From an uncultured Veillonellaceae bacterium (GTDB lineage Bacteria > Bacillota > Negativicutes > Veillonellales > Dialisteraceae), in contig CAKMIA010000001.1 of the NCBI GenBank assembly GCA_927353735.1, forward strand, positions 434,001 to 498,000: a stretch of 64,000 nt of DNA, given 5' to 3'. Under the pieces are notes generated by a model. That model saw only the letters and a list, made by a program, of their open reading frames with translations, made no database searches and was not told the DNA's origin. Positions 1 through 10,148 of this stretch are shown here, piece by piece. The stretch's first letter is position 1. Each line of letters starts with the position of its first letter. A program made the translations under genes and the position numbers.

Positions 1-41
1 CAGGCATCGCACAAAAGAGATGTCTGCTTTTTGTTTGTTCC

Positions 42-953
42 TTACTCTGTCACGAGCGTTCCCGTGAGCTCTGCCGCAGAAGCCACGCCGTTGGCATCGC
101 CCCACGCCGCCAGTTCGCCGGCAATGCGCGGAATGGCATCAGGGCTGGCGAGCGTCGCCGTGCCCACCTGTACGGCCGAAGCGCCGGCCACCAGGAATTC
201 CGCCGCATCCTCGCCGGTCATGATGCCGCCGAGGCCGCACACGGGGATCTTCACGGCCTTCGCCACCTGCCATACCATGCGCAGTGCGACGGGCTTGACC
301 GCCGGGCCGGAGAGTCCGCCGGTGATATTGCCCAGAATGGGCCGGCGGGTCCGGAGATCAATGGCCATGCCCATGAGCGTATTGATGAGGGAGATCGCAT
401 CCGCGCCGGCTTCTTCCACAGCCTTTGCGATCGATACGATGTCCGCCACGTTCGGAGACAGCTTCACCATCACGGGAAGATCTGTATGTTCCTTGACGAT
501 GCGGGTCACCTCTGCCGCCGTTTCCGGATGCGTTCCGAAAGCGAGGCTTCCGTTCTTGACGTTCGGGCAGGAAATATTCATTTCCAGTGCGGAGATGCCC
601 GGCACGGACAGCATTTCTGCCACCCGTCCGTATTCCTCCTCCGTATGGCCCACGATATTGGCAATCAGCGGCACATCATACCGGCGGAGCTCCGGCAGGA
701 AATATTTCTTGAAATATTCCGCGCCCGGATTTTCCAGACCGATGCAGTTCAGCATGCCCGCCGGCGTTTCCGCCACGCGCACGCCGCTGTTGCCCGCCCA
801 GGGCTCGCACGCCAGCCCCTTCAGGGAAATGGCGCCCACATCCTTATTGAGGTCTAAATATCTGCTGTATTCCAGTCCGAATCCGAACGTCCCCGAAGCG
901 GCGATGATCGGATTTTTCATGGACATGCCGAGGAAGTCGATGGCCAGATTCAT
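42..953 (-). CDS. pyrD: Dihydroorotate dehydrogenase B, catalytic subunit
   Basis: Oxidises dihydroorotate to orotate in pyrimidine synthesis, passing electrons from FMN to the PyrK subunit. The 303-residue TIM-barrel protein has the class 1B active-site segment EMNISCPNVKNG, with the catalytic cysteine at about residue 129, and C-terminal phosphate-binding glycines (GLGGIMTGEDAAE). The ATG at 953 overlaps the pyrK stop as ATGA, so the two are translationally coupled. It is the last pyr gene visible; pyrF and pyrE, if in this operon, would lie left of the window. Bases 1-41 downstream show no terminator. Confidence 0.96.
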   Translation of the reverse strand: MNLAIDFLGMSMKNPIIAASGTFGFGLEYSRYLDLNKDVGAISLKGLACEPWAGNSGVRVAETPAGMLNCIGLENPGAEYFKKYFLPELRRYDVPLIANIVGHTEEEYGRVAEMLSVPGISALEMNISCPNVKNGSLAFGTHPETAAEVTRIVKEHTDLPVMVKLSPNVADIVSIAKAVEEAGADAISLINTLMGMAIDLRTRRPILGNITGGLSGPAVKPVALRMVWQVAKAVKIPVCGLGGIMTGEDAAEFLVAGASAVQVGTATLASPDAIPRIAGELAAWGDANGVASAAELTGTLVTE

Positions 954-1717
954 AAAATGACCTCCTTCGTATTGAATACAGGACCGTTCAGGCAGACCTT
1001 GTAATGGCCCTTGCCGTCCCGCCGGTCACAGACGCAGGCCAGGCAGCCGCCGGTGCCGCAGCCCATGCGCCGCTCCAGAGAGGCTTCGCAGGGAATGCCT
1101 GCCGCTTCGGCCAGCTCTGCCGTTTTTCTCATCATGATGCCCGGGCCGCAGGTCACCACTTCTGCCACCGGACCTTTGGCAAAGATATCCGGCAGCGCCG
1201 CAATGGCAAATCCCTTGATGCCGCAGGAACCGTCATCGGTGGTGACGATCAGTTCCTTCAGCGTCTGCGGAAAGAAATCCTTCCAGAATACTTCCTCCTT
1301 ATTCCGGCCGCCGATGGCCACGGTCATCTGACCCGGCTTCGTACGCCGCGCCGTAAAGAGGATGGGCGCAATGCCCACGCCGCCGCCGACGCCGACGATA
1401 TGGCCGTCCGGAATGGTGAAGCCCCGCCCCAGCGGGCCGAGGCAGTCGATCACATCGCCCACCTTCAGATGGGACAGGATCTCCGTGCCTCTGCCGACGA
1501 CGCGGTAAAAAATCTCCGTGATGCCCCGTCCGGGGTATGTCCCTGCGATGGAAATGGGACGGCGGAGGATATGCAGGCCGTCCGGTACACGGATATTGAT
1601 GAACTGTCCGGGCACGGCTTCACCGGCCGTGCGGGGCAGCTCGATCTCCATGCGCCAGATATCAGGCCCTACCAGCTCATGACGGCGGATGGCGCCCTTT
1701 TCAAGATATCCAGCCAC
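950..1717 (-). CDS. pyrK: Dihydroorotate dehydrogenase B, electron-transfer subunit
   Basis: FAD- and 2Fe-2S-containing subunit that lets the class 1B dihydroorotate dehydrogenase reduce NAD+. The 255 residues show the FAD-binding RRPISIAG motif (about 52-59), the NAD-binding GGGVGIAP loop (about 111-118) and the C-terminal cluster ligands C220, C225, C228 and C242 (CGTGGCLAC...C). The start is GTG, chosen because an AGGAGGG ribosome site sits just upstream and the gene begins 3 bases after carB ends. Presence of pyrK is diagnostic for the NAD-linked Gram-positive-type enzyme. Confidence 0.96.
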   Translation of the reverse strand: MAGYLEKGAIRRHELVGPDIWRMEIELPRTAGEAVPGQFINIRVPDGLHILRRPISIAGTYPGRGITEIFYRVVGRGTEILSHLKVGDVIDCLGPLGRGFTIPDGHIVGVGGGVGIAPILFTARRTKPGQMTVAIGGRNKEEVFWKDFFPQTLKELIVTTDDGSCGIKGFAIAALPDIFAKGPVAEVVTCGPGIMMRKTAELAEAAGIPCEASLERRMGCGTGGCLACVCDRRDGKGHYKVCLNGPVFNTKEVIL

Positions 1718-1720
1718 GGC

Positions 1721-4700
1721 TCAGCCCTCCTTTACATAATCCTGCATGGCTTCCACGTGCGGTGCTTCCGACTGACCGGCCATGACGTTCAGCACTTCCC
1801 GTGCGGTGTCGAGGGAGGTCAGGCAGGGGATCGCCAGTTCTACGGCGATGCGGCGCAGATCATAGCCCTGCTGTTCGATTTCCGTGCCGTAGGAAATGGT
1901 ATTGATGACGGCATCGACACGGCCGGATTTCAGGTACTTCTCGCAGTTCTCGCCCTTTTCGTTCATCTTCTTGACGATCTCCACGGGAATGCCCTTTTCC
2001 TTGAAGTATGCGCCCGTGCCGGACGTGCAGATGATATGATAGCCTGCTTCTGCAAAGCCTCTGGCCACTTCGGCCGCCTCTTCCTTGTCGCGGTCGCTCA
2101 CCGTGATGAGGATATTGCCCTTTGCAGGCACATCCAGATTGGAGGCGACGACAGCCTTGTACAGCGCTTCCTGATAGGTATGGCCGATGCCCATGACTTC
2201 GCCGGTGGACTTCATTTCCGGTCCCAGCTTGATTTCCACGAGGCCCAGCTTCGAGAAGGAGAAGACCGGCGCCTTGATGGCCACATAGGGCTTCGGCGGC
2301 ATGAGTCCCAGCGGGATGCCCAGCGTCTTCAGCGGTTCACCCAGTGCAATGCGTACGGCATATTCCACCATGTTGATGCCGGTGACCTTGCTCATGAACG
2401 GAACGGTGCGGGACGCTCTCGGATTGACTTCGATGACGTATACCTTGCCGCCCACGACGATAAACTGGATATTGACGAGGCCCTTCACATTCATCGCGCA
2501 GGCGATGTCCTTCGTGTACTTCACGAGGGTGTCGATGATCTCCTGAGAGAGATGCTGCGGCGGATAGACGGCGAAGGAGTCGCCGGAATGAACGCCGGCC
2601 CGTTCGATCTGTTCCATGATGCCCGGGATGCACACGTCGATGCCGTCGGAAATGGCGTCAACTTCCACTTCACGGCCGACCATGTACTGGTCGATGAGGA
2701 CCGGATGTTCGTGGGAGGCCACGACGGCTTCCCGCAGATACTGGAGCAGTTCGCTTTCATCATAGACGATCTGCATGGCACGACCGCCCAGTACGTAGCT
2801 CGGACGGACGATGAGCGGATATTCCAGTTCCTTGGTCTTTTCCAGTGCTTCCTGCACGCTTTCCACGAGGCAGCCCTTCGGACGGGGAATCCCCAGCTGG
2901 CCCATGAGGGTATCGAACCGTTCACGGTCTTCGGCGAGGTCGATGCCTTCATTGGAGGTGCCGATGATGCGTACGCCCTGCTTGGCCATGGGCGTTGCCA
3001 GATTGATGGCCGTCTGGCCGCCGAACTGGCAGATGACGCCTTCCGGTTTTTCCTTGTCGATGATCTCCATCACGTCTTCTTCGGTGAGTGGTTCAAAATA
3101 CAGCGCATCCGAGGTATCGAAGTCGGTGGAAACCGTTTCCGGGTTGTTGTTAATGACGATGGCCTTTTTGCCTGCCTTGCGGAGCGCCCAGGAGGCATGG
3201 ACGGAGCAGTAGTCGAATTCAATGCCCTGGCCGATGCGGATCGGGCCGGAGCCGAAGACGATGACGGAATTGCTGCCCTGCGGTTTGACTTCGTCTTCCT
3301 GTCCGTAGGTGGAATAGTAGTACGGCGTATGGGCTTCAAATTCCGCGGCGCATGTATCGACCATCTTGTAGTCCGGATGGATATTGAGTTTCTTCTTCAG
3401 GCGAGTGACCGTCTTTTCATCTTCCGGAATGAAATGGGCAATGGCGCTGTCAGGCATCTGGATGCGCTTCGCATTGCGGAGCGTGTCTTCATTGAGGCCT
3501 TCCTTGCGGAGCCGTTCTTCCGCCATGATGATGTTCTTCATCTTGTACAGGAAGAACAGGTCGATCTTCGTGATGCGGTTGATTTCTTCCGGTTCGATGC
3601 CGCGCCACAGCGCTTCCGCGATGATGAAGAGGCGTTCATCGTCCACGCGGTGCAGGAGGCAGCGGATATCATACAGGGACTGGTTGTCCAGCTTGGCCAG
3701 ATGGATATAGCCCTCGCCCACTTCCAAGCAGCGCATGGCCTTGATAAGGGCGCCTTCAAAGGTGCGGTCGATGGCCATGACTTCGCCGGTGGCCTTCATC
3801 TGCGTGCCGATCTGACGGTCGGCGAGCGTGAATTTTTCGAAGGGCCAGCGCGGGAATTTCAGCACCACATAGTCAATGGACGGTTCGAAGCAGGCCTTCG
3901 TATTGCCGGTGATGGCATTGGTGATCTCATCGAGGTGCATGCCCAGTGCGATCTTCGCTGCCACCTTGGCGATCGGATAGCCCGTGGCCTTGGAGGCCAG
4001 CGCGGAGGAGCGGCTTACACGGGGATTGACTTCGATGACGTAATAGTTATTGGTGCGGGAGTCCAGTGCGTACTGTACGTTGCATCCGCCTTCGATTTTC
4101 AGATAGCGGATGATCTCGATGGAAGCCGTACGGAGCATCTGGAACTGCTGGTCCGTGAGCGTCTGGGTCGGCGCCACGACGATGGAATCGCCCGTATGGA
4201 CACCTACAGGGTCCACGTTTTCCATGGAGCAGACGATGATGCAGTTGTCTGCGCTGTCGCGCATGACTTCGAATTCGATTTCCTTCCAGCCGGCCACGCT
4301 CCGTTCCACCAGGATCTGATTGATCGGGGACAGCTTGATACCGCGGTTGGCGATTTCTTCCATTTCATAGCGGTCATGAGCGATGCCGCCGCCGGTGCCG
4401 CCCAGCGTGTAGGCCGGACGGATGATGACCGGATAGCCGATCTTATTGGCAAATTCCACGGCCGGTTCGAGGTCCTCAAAGATCTCCGATTCCGGGACCG
4501 GCTGATGGATCTCCTGCATGGCTTCCTTGAAGAGTTCCCGGTCTTCGGCATGCTGAATGGCATGGAGGGAGGACCCCAGAAGCTTGACATTGTATTTTTC
4601 CAGCACACCCGCATTGGCGAGCTGCACGGCCATATTCAGGCCCACCTGACCGCCCAGCGTGGCCAGCAGGGCATCGGGGCGTTCTTTCTTGATGACCTCC

Positions 4701-4921
4701 GTCACGAAGGGCAGAGTGATCGGTTCGATATAGACGCGGTCAGCGATATCCGCATCGGTCATGATGGTGGACGGGTTGCTGTTCACCAGAACGACTTCGA
4801 TGCCTTCCTCGCGGAGAGACCGGCAGGCCTGCGTGCCTGCATAGTCAAATTCGGCGGCCTGTCCGATGACAATCGGACCGGAACCGATGACCAGAACTTT
4901 TTTCACATCGGGATTAATCAT
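1721..4921 (-). CDS. carB: Carbamoyl-phosphate synthase, large subunit
   Basis: Makes carbamoyl phosphate from glutamine-derived ammonia, bicarbonate and two ATP, feeding PyrB and arginine synthesis. The 1,066 residues contain two homologous ATP-grasp halves, each opening with a Rossmann motif ([14 protein letters not shown] and [14 protein letters not shown]), and an MGS-like allosteric domain from about residue 935. The open frame extends upstream into carA, but the start is placed at the ATG at 4921 because [15 protein letters not shown] is the family N-terminus and a GGAGG site precedes it. It overlaps the end of carA by 8 bases. Only one carB is visible, so it may serve both pyrimidines and arginine. 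Confidence 0.97.
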   Translation of the reverse strand: MINPDVKKVLVIGSGPIVIGQAAEFDYAGTQACRSLREEGIEVVLVNSNPSTIMTDADIADRVYIEPITLPFVTEVIKKERPDALLATLGGQVGLNMAVQLANAGVLEKYNVKLLGSSLHAIQHAEDRELFKEAMQEIHQPVPESEIFEDLEPAVEFANKIGYPVIIRPAYTLGGTGGGIAHDRYEMEEIANRGIKLSPINQILVERSVAGWKEIEFEVMRDSADNCIIVCSMENVDPVGVHTGDSIVVAPTQTLTDQQFQMLRTASIEIIRYLKIEGGCNVQYALDSRTNNYYVIEVNPRVSRSSALASKATGYPIAKVAAKIALGMHLDEITNAITGNTKACFEPSIDYVVLKFPRWPFEKFTLADRQIGTQMKATGEVMAIDRTFEGALIKAMRCLEVGEGYIHLAKLDNQSLYDIRCLLHRVDDERLFIIAEALWRGIEPEEINRITKIDLFFLYKMKNIIMAEERLRKEGLNEDTLRNAKRIQMPDSAIAHFIPEDEKTVTRLKKKLNIHPDYKMVDTCAAEFEAHTPYYYSTYGQEDEVKPQGSNSVIVFGSGPIRIGQGIEFDYCSVHASWALRKAGKKAIVINNNPETVSTDFDTSDALYFEPLTEEDVMEIIDKEKPEGVICQFGGQTAINLATPMAKQGVRIIGTSNEGIDLAEDRERFDTLMGQLGIPRPKGCLVESVQEALEKTKELEYPLIVRPSYVLGGRAMQIVYDESELLQYLREAVVASHEHPVLIDQYMVGREVEVDAISDGIDVCIPGIMEQIERAGVHSGDSFAVYPPQHLSQEIIDTLVKYTKDIACAMNVKGLVNIQFIVVGGKVYVIEVNPRASRTVPFMSKVTGINMVEYAVRIALGEPLKTLGIPLGLMPPKPYVAIKAPVFSFSKLGLVEIKLGPEMKSTGEVMGIGHTYQEALYKAVVASNLDVPAKGNILITVSDRDKEEAAEVARGFAEAGYHIICTSGTGAYFKEKGIPVEIVKKMNEKGENCEKYLKSGRVDAVINTISYGTEIEQQGYDLRRIAVELAIPCLTSLDTAREVLNVMAGQSEAPHVEAMQDYVKEG

Positions 4922-5981
4922 TGGCTGCGGCCTCCATTGCTTCTTTAAACTGGGTGAAGAGGTAGAAATTGTCCGTCGGTCCGGGTGCGGCTTCCGGGTG
5001 GTACTGCACCGCCTGAATCGGAAGGGTCTTGTGACGGAAGCCCTCGATGGTCCCGTCATTGACGCTGCGGTACGTCACTTCCAGGCAGTCCGGGAAGCCT
5101 TCATCAGAAACGGCATAGCCGTGGTTCTGGCTCGTGATGTAGACGCGGCCGGTCCGGAGATCCTTGACCGGATGGTTGGCGCCGCGGTGGCCGAAGGGCA
5201 GCTTGAAGGTGTGCGCCCCGAAAGCGAGGGACAGCACCTGAATGCCCATGCAGATGCCGAAGATTGGTTTCTTGCCGATGAGCTTCTTCACGGTCTCCAC
5301 CACGTAGCCGAGGTCCTGCGGGTCCCCCGGTCCGGGCGAAAGGAAAATGCCGTCTGGATGAATTGCCAGCAGTTCTTCCGCCGGAGTGTGTGCCGGGAAG
5401 ACGTGCACGGTGCAGTCATTGGCCGCCAGGCTCACCAGAATGTTTCTCTTCAGGCCGCAGTCCAGCAGAGCCACCTGGTATTTCCCGCTGCCATAGGTAT
5501 AGGGAACGGCCGTGGTGACGCGCTCCACCTGATCGTGGTGCAGCGGACGGGACAGGAGCTCCCGGATCTCGTCTTCCGTGCGTTCCGCGCTGACGATGAC
5601 GCCCTTCATGACGCCCTGCGTGCGGAGAGTGCGCGTGATGGCGCGGGTGTCCACATGATACAGGCAGGGCACGCGGTACCGTTCAATGAAATCAGAGATG
5701 GGTTCCTTGCATTCCCAGTTGCTCGGATGGAAGCAGAGCTGGTCCACCACATAGCCGGCCGCTGCGGGCTTGGCATTCTGCATGAAATCATTGTTGGCCC
5801 CGTAATTGCCGATCAGCGGATAGGTCAGCGTCAGAATCTGCCCTTCATAGGACGGATCGGTGAAGCATTCCTGATAACCGGTCATGCCGGTATTGAATAC
5901 CACTTCGCCGATCCCCTCTGCTGTACCGAGGAGTTCCCCTTCAAAACGGGCACCGTTTTCCAGAATGAGATAACCTTTCAT
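4914..5981 (-). CDS. carA: Carbamoyl-phosphate synthase, small (glutaminase) subunit
   Basis: Class I glutamine amidotransferase that hydrolyses glutamine and tunnels ammonia to CarB. The 355-residue protein has the N-terminal CPSase domain ([10 protein letters not shown]) and the amidotransferase triad: nucleophile Cys in [15 protein letters not shown] and the His/Glu pair in QYHPEAAPG. Its ATG overlaps the pyrC stop (ATGA), which fixes the start. It lies between pyrC and carB in the pyr operon, so regulation is presumably by pyrimidines, although I see no PyrR-type attenuator. Confidence 0.97.
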   Translation of the reverse strand: MKGYLILENGARFEGELLGTAEGIGEVVFNTGMTGYQECFTDPSYEGQILTLTYPLIGNYGANNDFMQNAKPAAAGYVVDQLCFHPSNWECKEPISDFIERYRVPCLYHVDTRAITRTLRTQGVMKGVIVSAERTEDEIRELLSRPLHHDQVERVTTAVPYTYGSGKYQVALLDCGLKRNILVSLAANDCTVHVFPAHTPAEELLAIHPDGIFLSPGPGDPQDLGYVVETVKKLIGKKPIFGICMGIQVLSLAFGAHTFKLPFGHRGANHPVKDLRTGRVYITSQNHGYAVSDEGFPDCLEVTYRSVNDGTIEGFRHKTLPIQAVQYHPEAAPGPTDNFYLFTQFKEAMEAAAND

Positions 5982-7270
5982 TTCAGCACGTGTCCTTCCT
6001 TCATTACCACTTCACCGTCCACCACCGTGAGTACGGCCCGCCCCTTCAGGGTGATGCCTTCAAACGGCGTGAACAGTGCTTTTGTATACAGATCTTCTCC
6101 GTGGACCGTCCATTCCTGCTCGGGATTGATGACCGTCACGTCCGCCGGCATGCCTTCTGCCAGCACGCCCCCTTCCACGCCGAGGAGGCGGGACGGGTTG
6201 ACGGACATCACTTCCACGATGCGGTCCATGGAAAGCAGTTCCTTATGATACAGCGCCGTCATGACCGCAGACAGCGAGGTCTCCAGTCCGGCGATGCCGT
6301 TGGGCGCGCAGCAGAACGGCACGTCCTTTTCTTCATTGGTATGGGGCGCATGGTCCGTGATGACCGCGTCGATCGTTCCGTCCTGCAGCCCTTTGATGAG
6401 CGCCTGACGGTCTTCTTCCGTACGGATCGGCGGCGCCATCTTGAAGGCCGTATCGTAATTCCGCAGGCAGTCATCCGTGAAATACAGATGCTGTGCGGTG
6501 ACCTCCGTGGTGACGTTCAGTCCTTCCGCCTTGGCCCGGCGTACCAGTTCCACCGCACCGGCAGAGCTCAGGTGCGCCACATGGAGATGGCAGCCGGTGA
6601 GCTTCGACAGGATGATATCGCGGGCCACGGCCAGATCCTCGCCGGCGGCGGGGCGGCCGGTCACACCGATCCGGTAGGAGACCCTGCCTTCATTCATGTA
6701 GCCGGCGGCGCACATGGTCATGTCCTCTGCATGATCGATGACCATTTTGCCGAACATATTGGCATATTCCATGGCCCGGCGCATGAAGTTGGCGCTTTCC
6801 ACATAATGGCCGTCATCGGAGAAGGCCGCCGCACCGGCTGCGGCCATATCGCCCATTTCGGACAGCTGTCTCCCTTCCAGATTCCGGGAAACGGAGCCGA
6901 TGATGCTCACCTTCACCACGCCTTCCCGTTCCGCCCGTTCCTGTACATCTCTCAGGACCGCCGCATTGTCGATGACCGGCGTCGTATTGGCCATGGTGGC
7001 CACCCGGGTCACACCGCCGGCAGCCGCTGCCTGCGTGCCCGTATGGATATCTTCCTTCGCTTCCTGCCCCGGTTCCCGGAGATGGACATGCATATCAATC
7101 AGGCCCGGCGTGACAAAGCAGCCGGTAGCATCGTACACTTCTGCCGTCGGATCTTCTTCTGCGCAGCCGCCGACAGCAAGGATGCGCCCGTTTTTGATGA
7201 CCACATCGCCCGTCTCATGCTGGTGCATGGCCGGATTGATGATGGTGCCGTTTTTAATGATCAGCTTCAA
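5978..7270 (-). CDS. pyrC: Dihydroorotase
   Basis: Zinc amidohydrolase closing carbamoyl-aspartate to dihydroorotate. The 430 residues carry the class I DHOase metal motif DMHVHLREPG (HxH, about 59-68), later metal-site histidines (VIDHAED, VAHLSSAG) and the TDHAPH motif near residue 303. The start is a TTG at 7270, supported by a GGAGGG site 8 bases upstream and by the family N-terminus MKLIIKNGTIINP. It overlaps pyrB by 17 bases. This is the long, type I Gram-positive form, consistent with operon position directly after pyrB. Confidence 0.95.
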   Translation of the reverse strand: MKLIIKNGTIINPAMHQHETGDVVIKNGRILAVGGCAEEDPTAEVYDATGCFVTPGLIDMHVHLREPGQEAKEDIHTGTQAAAAGGVTRVATMANTTPVIDNAAVLRDVQERAEREGVVKVSIIGSVSRNLEGRQLSEMGDMAAAGAAAFSDDGHYVESANFMRRAMEYANMFGKMVIDHAEDMTMCAAGYMNEGRVSYRIGVTGRPAAGEDLAVARDIILSKLTGCHLHVAHLSSAGAVELVRRAKAEGLNVTTEVTAQHLYFTDDCLRNYDTAFKMAPPIRTEEDRQALIKGLQDGTIDAVITDHAPHTNEEKDVPFCCAPNGIAGLETSLSAVMTALYHKELLSMDRIVEVMSVNPSRLLGVEGGVLAEGMPADVTVINPEQEWTVHGEDLYTKALFTPFEGITLKGRAVLTVVDGEVVMKEGHVLK

Positions 7271-8219
7271 GGTCTTTTCCCTCCGTCAGTGTCAAATACA
7301 GAAGCGCCATGCGGATGGCTACGCCGTTGCGCACTTCTTCCTGAATCATGGACTGTTCGTCATAGGCCACGTCATAGGCGATTTCCACGCCGCGGTTCAT
7401 CGGTCCCGGATGCAGGACCACCGCATTCGGCTTCGCCAGACGGAGCCGCGCCGCGTTGAGGCCGAAGATCCGTGCATATTCCCGCAGGGTCGGGAAGAAG
7501 CCCGCTGCCGCCCGTTCCAGCTGGATGCGGAGCACATTGATTGCATCGGCGCCGCGGAGTGCGTCTTCCATGTTGTCATCGACGATGGCGCCCATGTCCT
7601 CCAGTTCCTTCGGCACCAGCGTGCGCGGTCCGTAGAGATGGACCTCCGCGCCCATCTTGAGGAAGCCGTAGATATCGCTTCTCGCCACGCGGGAGTGAAG
7701 GATATCCCCGAGGATGACATACTTCATGCCCTTGAAGGGGATGCCCGCCTGCCGCACGGTGTAGAGATCGAGCAGCGCCTGGCTGGGATGCGCATGAGCG
7801 CCGTCCCCTGCATTGAAAATGAGCGGCGTCTTGACCATGGGGCTCCATACTTTCGATGCAAAAACAGCGGCGCCCTCAGACGAATCACGAATAATCACTC
7901 CATCAACCCCCATGGCAGAAACTGTCAGAAGGGTATCTCTCATGCTTTCTCCTTTCGTCATCGAGCTGCCGCTCTTTGTAATATTGACCACATCGGCACC
8001 GAGATATTTTCCCGCCAGTTCGAAGGAACTGCGTGTGCGAGTGGACGCTTCCGAAAAAACAGTTACCAGAGATTTACCTTTCAGATAATCCTTCTTTTTG
8101 TTTTCCGAAAGCACTATCCGCTTCATCTGATCCGCCATTTCCAATACACGGCTGATTTCTTCTGCGGTAAGATCTTCCAGTCCCAGGATCGAGCGTCCCG
8201 TGAGCATGATCTTTCCCAT
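7254..8219 (-). CDS. pyrB: Aspartate carbamoyltransferase, catalytic chain
   Basis: Transfers carbamoyl phosphate to aspartate, the committed step of pyrimidine synthesis. The 321 residues include the carbamoyl-phosphate motif SEASTRTRSSFE (usual form is EPSTRTR, so Pro is replaced by Ala), the HPSQALLDL segment and HPGPMNRG near the C-terminus. No pyrI regulatory subunit gene is adjacent, as is usual for Firmicute unregulated trimers. It is the first gene of the operon; AAAGGAGG at 8224-8231 is its ribosome site and overlaps the stop of a possible 15-codon leader ORF. Confidence 0.96.
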   Translation of the reverse strand: MGKIMLTGRSILGLEDLTAEEISRVLEMADQMKRIVLSENKKKDYLKGKSLVTVFSEASTRTRSSFELAGKYLGADVVNITKSGSSMTKGESMRDTLLTVSAMGVDGVIIRDSSEGAAVFASKVWSPMVKTPLIFNAGDGAHAHPSQALLDLYTVRQAGIPFKGMKYVILGDILHSRVARSDIYGFLKMGAEVHLYGPRTLVPKELEDMGAIVDDNMEDALRGADAINVLRIQLERAAAGFFPTLREYARIFGLNAARLRLAKPNAVVLHPGPMNRGVEIAYDVAYDEQSMIQEEVRNGVAIRMALLYLTLTEGKDLEADH

Positions 8220-8231
8220 GTCGGCCTCCTT

Positions 8232-8279
8232 TCACATGCGCTGTTTTTGCGCAGCAGGAGAAAAACCCGCTGGAATCAT
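8232..8279 (-). CDS. Possible 15-codon leader peptide before pyrB
   Basis: A short frame, beginning MIPAGFSP and ending QKQRM, lies in the pyr leader. An AGGAGG sits 13 bases upstream, which is longer than ideal. Its stop codon is embedded in the pyrB ribosome-binding site, so translation of the leader could influence pyrB initiation. The overlapping hairpin CAGCGGG/CCTGCTG has no following T-run. I see neither a PyrR-binding consensus nor a terminator, so pyr control is unexplained. The call is speculative. Confidence 0.25.
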   Translation of the reverse strand: MIPAGFSPAAQKQRM

Positions 8280-8327
8280 ACCAATGAGTTTTCCTCCTGA
8301 TCATTCATAAAAATTTCATTCCCATAA

Positions 8328-8356
8328 ATGATATCGAAGATGAAGACAAAATTCAA
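8328..8356 (-). promoter_or_regulatory. Promoter of the pyr operon
   Basis: Read on the minus strand: TTGAAT (8351-8356), a 17-base spacer, and TATCAT (8328-8333). The predicted transcript starts about 100 bases before pyrB. Confidence 0.7.
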
Positions 8357-8360
8357 GAGC

Positions 8361-10010
8361 TTATATGGTCTCTTTTTCTCTTCCTCCGCTGCCTTCTGCA
8401 AAGGCCACCGCCGCCCGGATGACCCGACGGAAGGACGACGGGATCTCCTCCGCCGTCAGATGGAGCCCCAGCGAGCGTCCGATGATGACCCCCTTATTGC
8501 CGTAGAGCCAGGCGAAATAATAGAACTGAAGCGCCTTTTCGTCCCGTCCGGAAATGTTTTCCAGCTTCCGCGGGCGGTTGCTGAACCGCTGCAGCGCCAG
8601 CTTCTGAACGGCGCGCTTCACGAGCGCGGACGACACATAGGTGCTGGGCTCGCCCGTATCCCGTATGACCTGATCGAGCACCTTCCGCCGGTTCAGCGCC
8701 AGGCACGCATCCACCACATCCATCTCGTAACAGATGGCATCTGTATAGAACACATAGGGCGACGGCTTTTTCCCGTCCATCACGTCCCGGTCATAGAAGC
8801 ACACCGCCGGCACATGGAACCGGCGCATCAGCTGGGCGATCTTGCCGATGGAGCTCTCGCCCCGGGCATTGATGAGGCAGATGCCGTGATAATCGAAGTC
8901 CGCCTTGAGGGTGCGCGCAAAGTGCTCGAAGGAGCCGTACTCCGTCTCCCCCTCCACCAGCAGGGCGCACCGCGCATAAAGCGCTTCCTTCACCTCCGGG
9001 AAATGCATGATCAGGTGCTTCTCGATCTCCTGATCGAAATGGAAGGCGGCGCCGCAGGCGGCGCGCACCTCCTGCGCCTCGCTCCAGTAGAGGCGGATGA
9101 TGGTGCGGTAATCATTGATGAGCGCATCCGCCGAATGGGTCACCACAAAGATCTGCCCGTCCAGCCCGTCGATGCCGAGCACCTTCTGCAGCAGATGCAC
9201 AAAGAACGGCTCCCGGTTGTTCAGAATCCGCTGAAGGAAGGACAGCACCGCCCGCTGCATGTAAGGATGCAGATGCTGCTCCGGCTCGTCGATGCTCACC
9301 AGCACCGGCAGATAGCGCTTCCCCTTCCGGTCCGTCATGACGAGCTCCTCGAAGGGGACAGCCCGGCTCTTTTTCTTCTGATACAGCTTGGCGAGAATGT
9401 AGGTCCCCGCCGCAAACAGCAGCTGCATGGTGGACCGCCCCGCGCCGCGGCGCTGCTCCAAAAAGATGGCATGCATGAGGCGGAGCGCCGCCGTTTCACA
9501 TGAGCCGGAAATATCCACAGTGATGCCGGCCCGGGCGAAGGCGGCCTCCAGCTGGGCCCGCTCCTCTCCGGTCAGCAGGAAGCATGCCTCAAAGAGCTCC
9601 CGCACCTCCTCCGTGACGGCTGCGGCGTTTTCCCGCTGCATGGCCTCCGGCATGGACTGGGAAATATAGTACATGCGCCGGATATATTCCAGTGGAAGCG
9701 GCTCCCCTGTATCCTCATTCTCCAGCTTCGGCGCCGCCTCATGGACATACTGGGTGAGCTTAATCCGGCCGGTCTCCTCCTGTTCGGTATCCCCGGTGGA
9801 CAGCGTGTAGATCACGCGGATGGGCTGGTCCGCATCCAGAAAGTCCGATTCCCGGAAGCCCTGCCCGGACAGCGTGGTCTGCAGCAGATCCAGGAAATTG
9901 CTTTTCCCGATATTGTTGTCCCCCACCAGATAATTGACCCGTTCATGAAAGGTCATTTCCAGATGGCGGAACGTGCGGTAATTTTCAATCTCGATCTTGG
10001 AAAGATACAT
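8361..10010 (-). CDS. OLD-family ATP-dependent nuclease-like protein (AAA + TOPRIM)
   Basis: An ABC/SMC-type ATPase joined to a TOPRIM nuclease domain, as in the overcoming-lysogenization-defect family. The 549 residues start with MYLSKIEIENYRTF and have Walker A VGDNNIGKSN (about 31-40), a Walker B region near VSIDEPEQHLHP, and the TOPRIM segment ALLVEGETEYGSFEHF about 340 residues in. The ATG at 10010 is chosen over an upstream one because GGAGG precedes it and the predicted promoter's transcription start lies downstream of the earlier ATG. The gene is monocistronic with no helicase partner, so it is not a Gabija pair. The role (DNA repair or phage defence) is unknown. Confidence 0.8.
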   Translation of the reverse strand: MYLSKIEIENYRTFRHLEMTFHERVNYLVGDNNIGKSNFLDLLQTTLSGQGFRESDFLDADQPIRVIYTLSTGDTEQEETGRIKLTQYVHEAAPKLENEDTGEPLPLEYIRRMYYISQSMPEAMQRENAAAVTEEVRELFEACFLLTGEERAQLEAAFARAGITVDISGSCETAALRLMHAIFLEQRRGAGRSTMQLLFAAGTYILAKLYQKKKSRAVPFEELVMTDRKGKRYLPVLVSIDEPEQHLHPYMQRAVLSFLQRILNNREPFFVHLLQKVLGIDGLDGQIFVVTHSADALINDYRTIIRLYWSEAQEVRAACGAAFHFDQEIEKHLIMHFPEVKEALYARCALLVEGETEYGSFEHFARTLKADFDYHGICLINARGESSIGKIAQLMRRFHVPAVCFYDRDVMDGKKPSPYVFYTDAICYEMDVVDACLALNRRKVLDQVIRDTGEPSTYVSSALVKRAVQKLALQRFSNRPRKLENISGRDEKALQFYYFAWLYGNKGVIIGRSLGLHLTAEEIPSSFRRVIRAAVAFAEGSGGREKETI

Positions 10011-10053
10011 GAGCGCCTCCTCTCCGGCGGCCTGTGCCTGTTCTTTTATTTTC

Positions 10054-10062
10054 ATTATATCA
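10054..10062 (-). promoter_or_regulatory. Extended -10 promoter of the OLD-family gene
   Basis: Minus strand TGATATAATG: TATAAT at 10054-10059 with an upstream TG and no convincing -35. The transcript would begin near 10047, inside the longer open frame, supporting the ATG at 10010. Confidence 0.55.
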
Positions 10063-10108
10063 TTTCCGCCGGGGATTCTGCGGTCCCGGAGACCGTGGGA
10101 CAGGCAGC

Positions 10109-10136
10109 AAAAAAGCCCTCCGCAGGGAGAGCTTTT
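10109..10136 (-). terminator. Terminator after thiC
   Basis: Minus-strand hairpin AGCTCTCC/GGAGGGCT followed by TTTTTT. Confidence 0.8.
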
Positions 10137-10148
10137 CGCATGGCGCCG

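Noticed and set aside
1004-4948. A 1,314-codon open frame on the plus strand opposite carB and pyrK
   Set aside because: It mirrors highly conserved genes on the other strand, has a His/Asp/Gly-biased composition, no ribosome site and no domain. Such antisense frames arise from GC-rich codon usage and recur across this window.
8361-10010. OLD nuclease as a Gabija defence system
   Set aside because: Gabija needs an adjacent UvrD-like helicase (GajB). The neighbours are pyrB and thiC.
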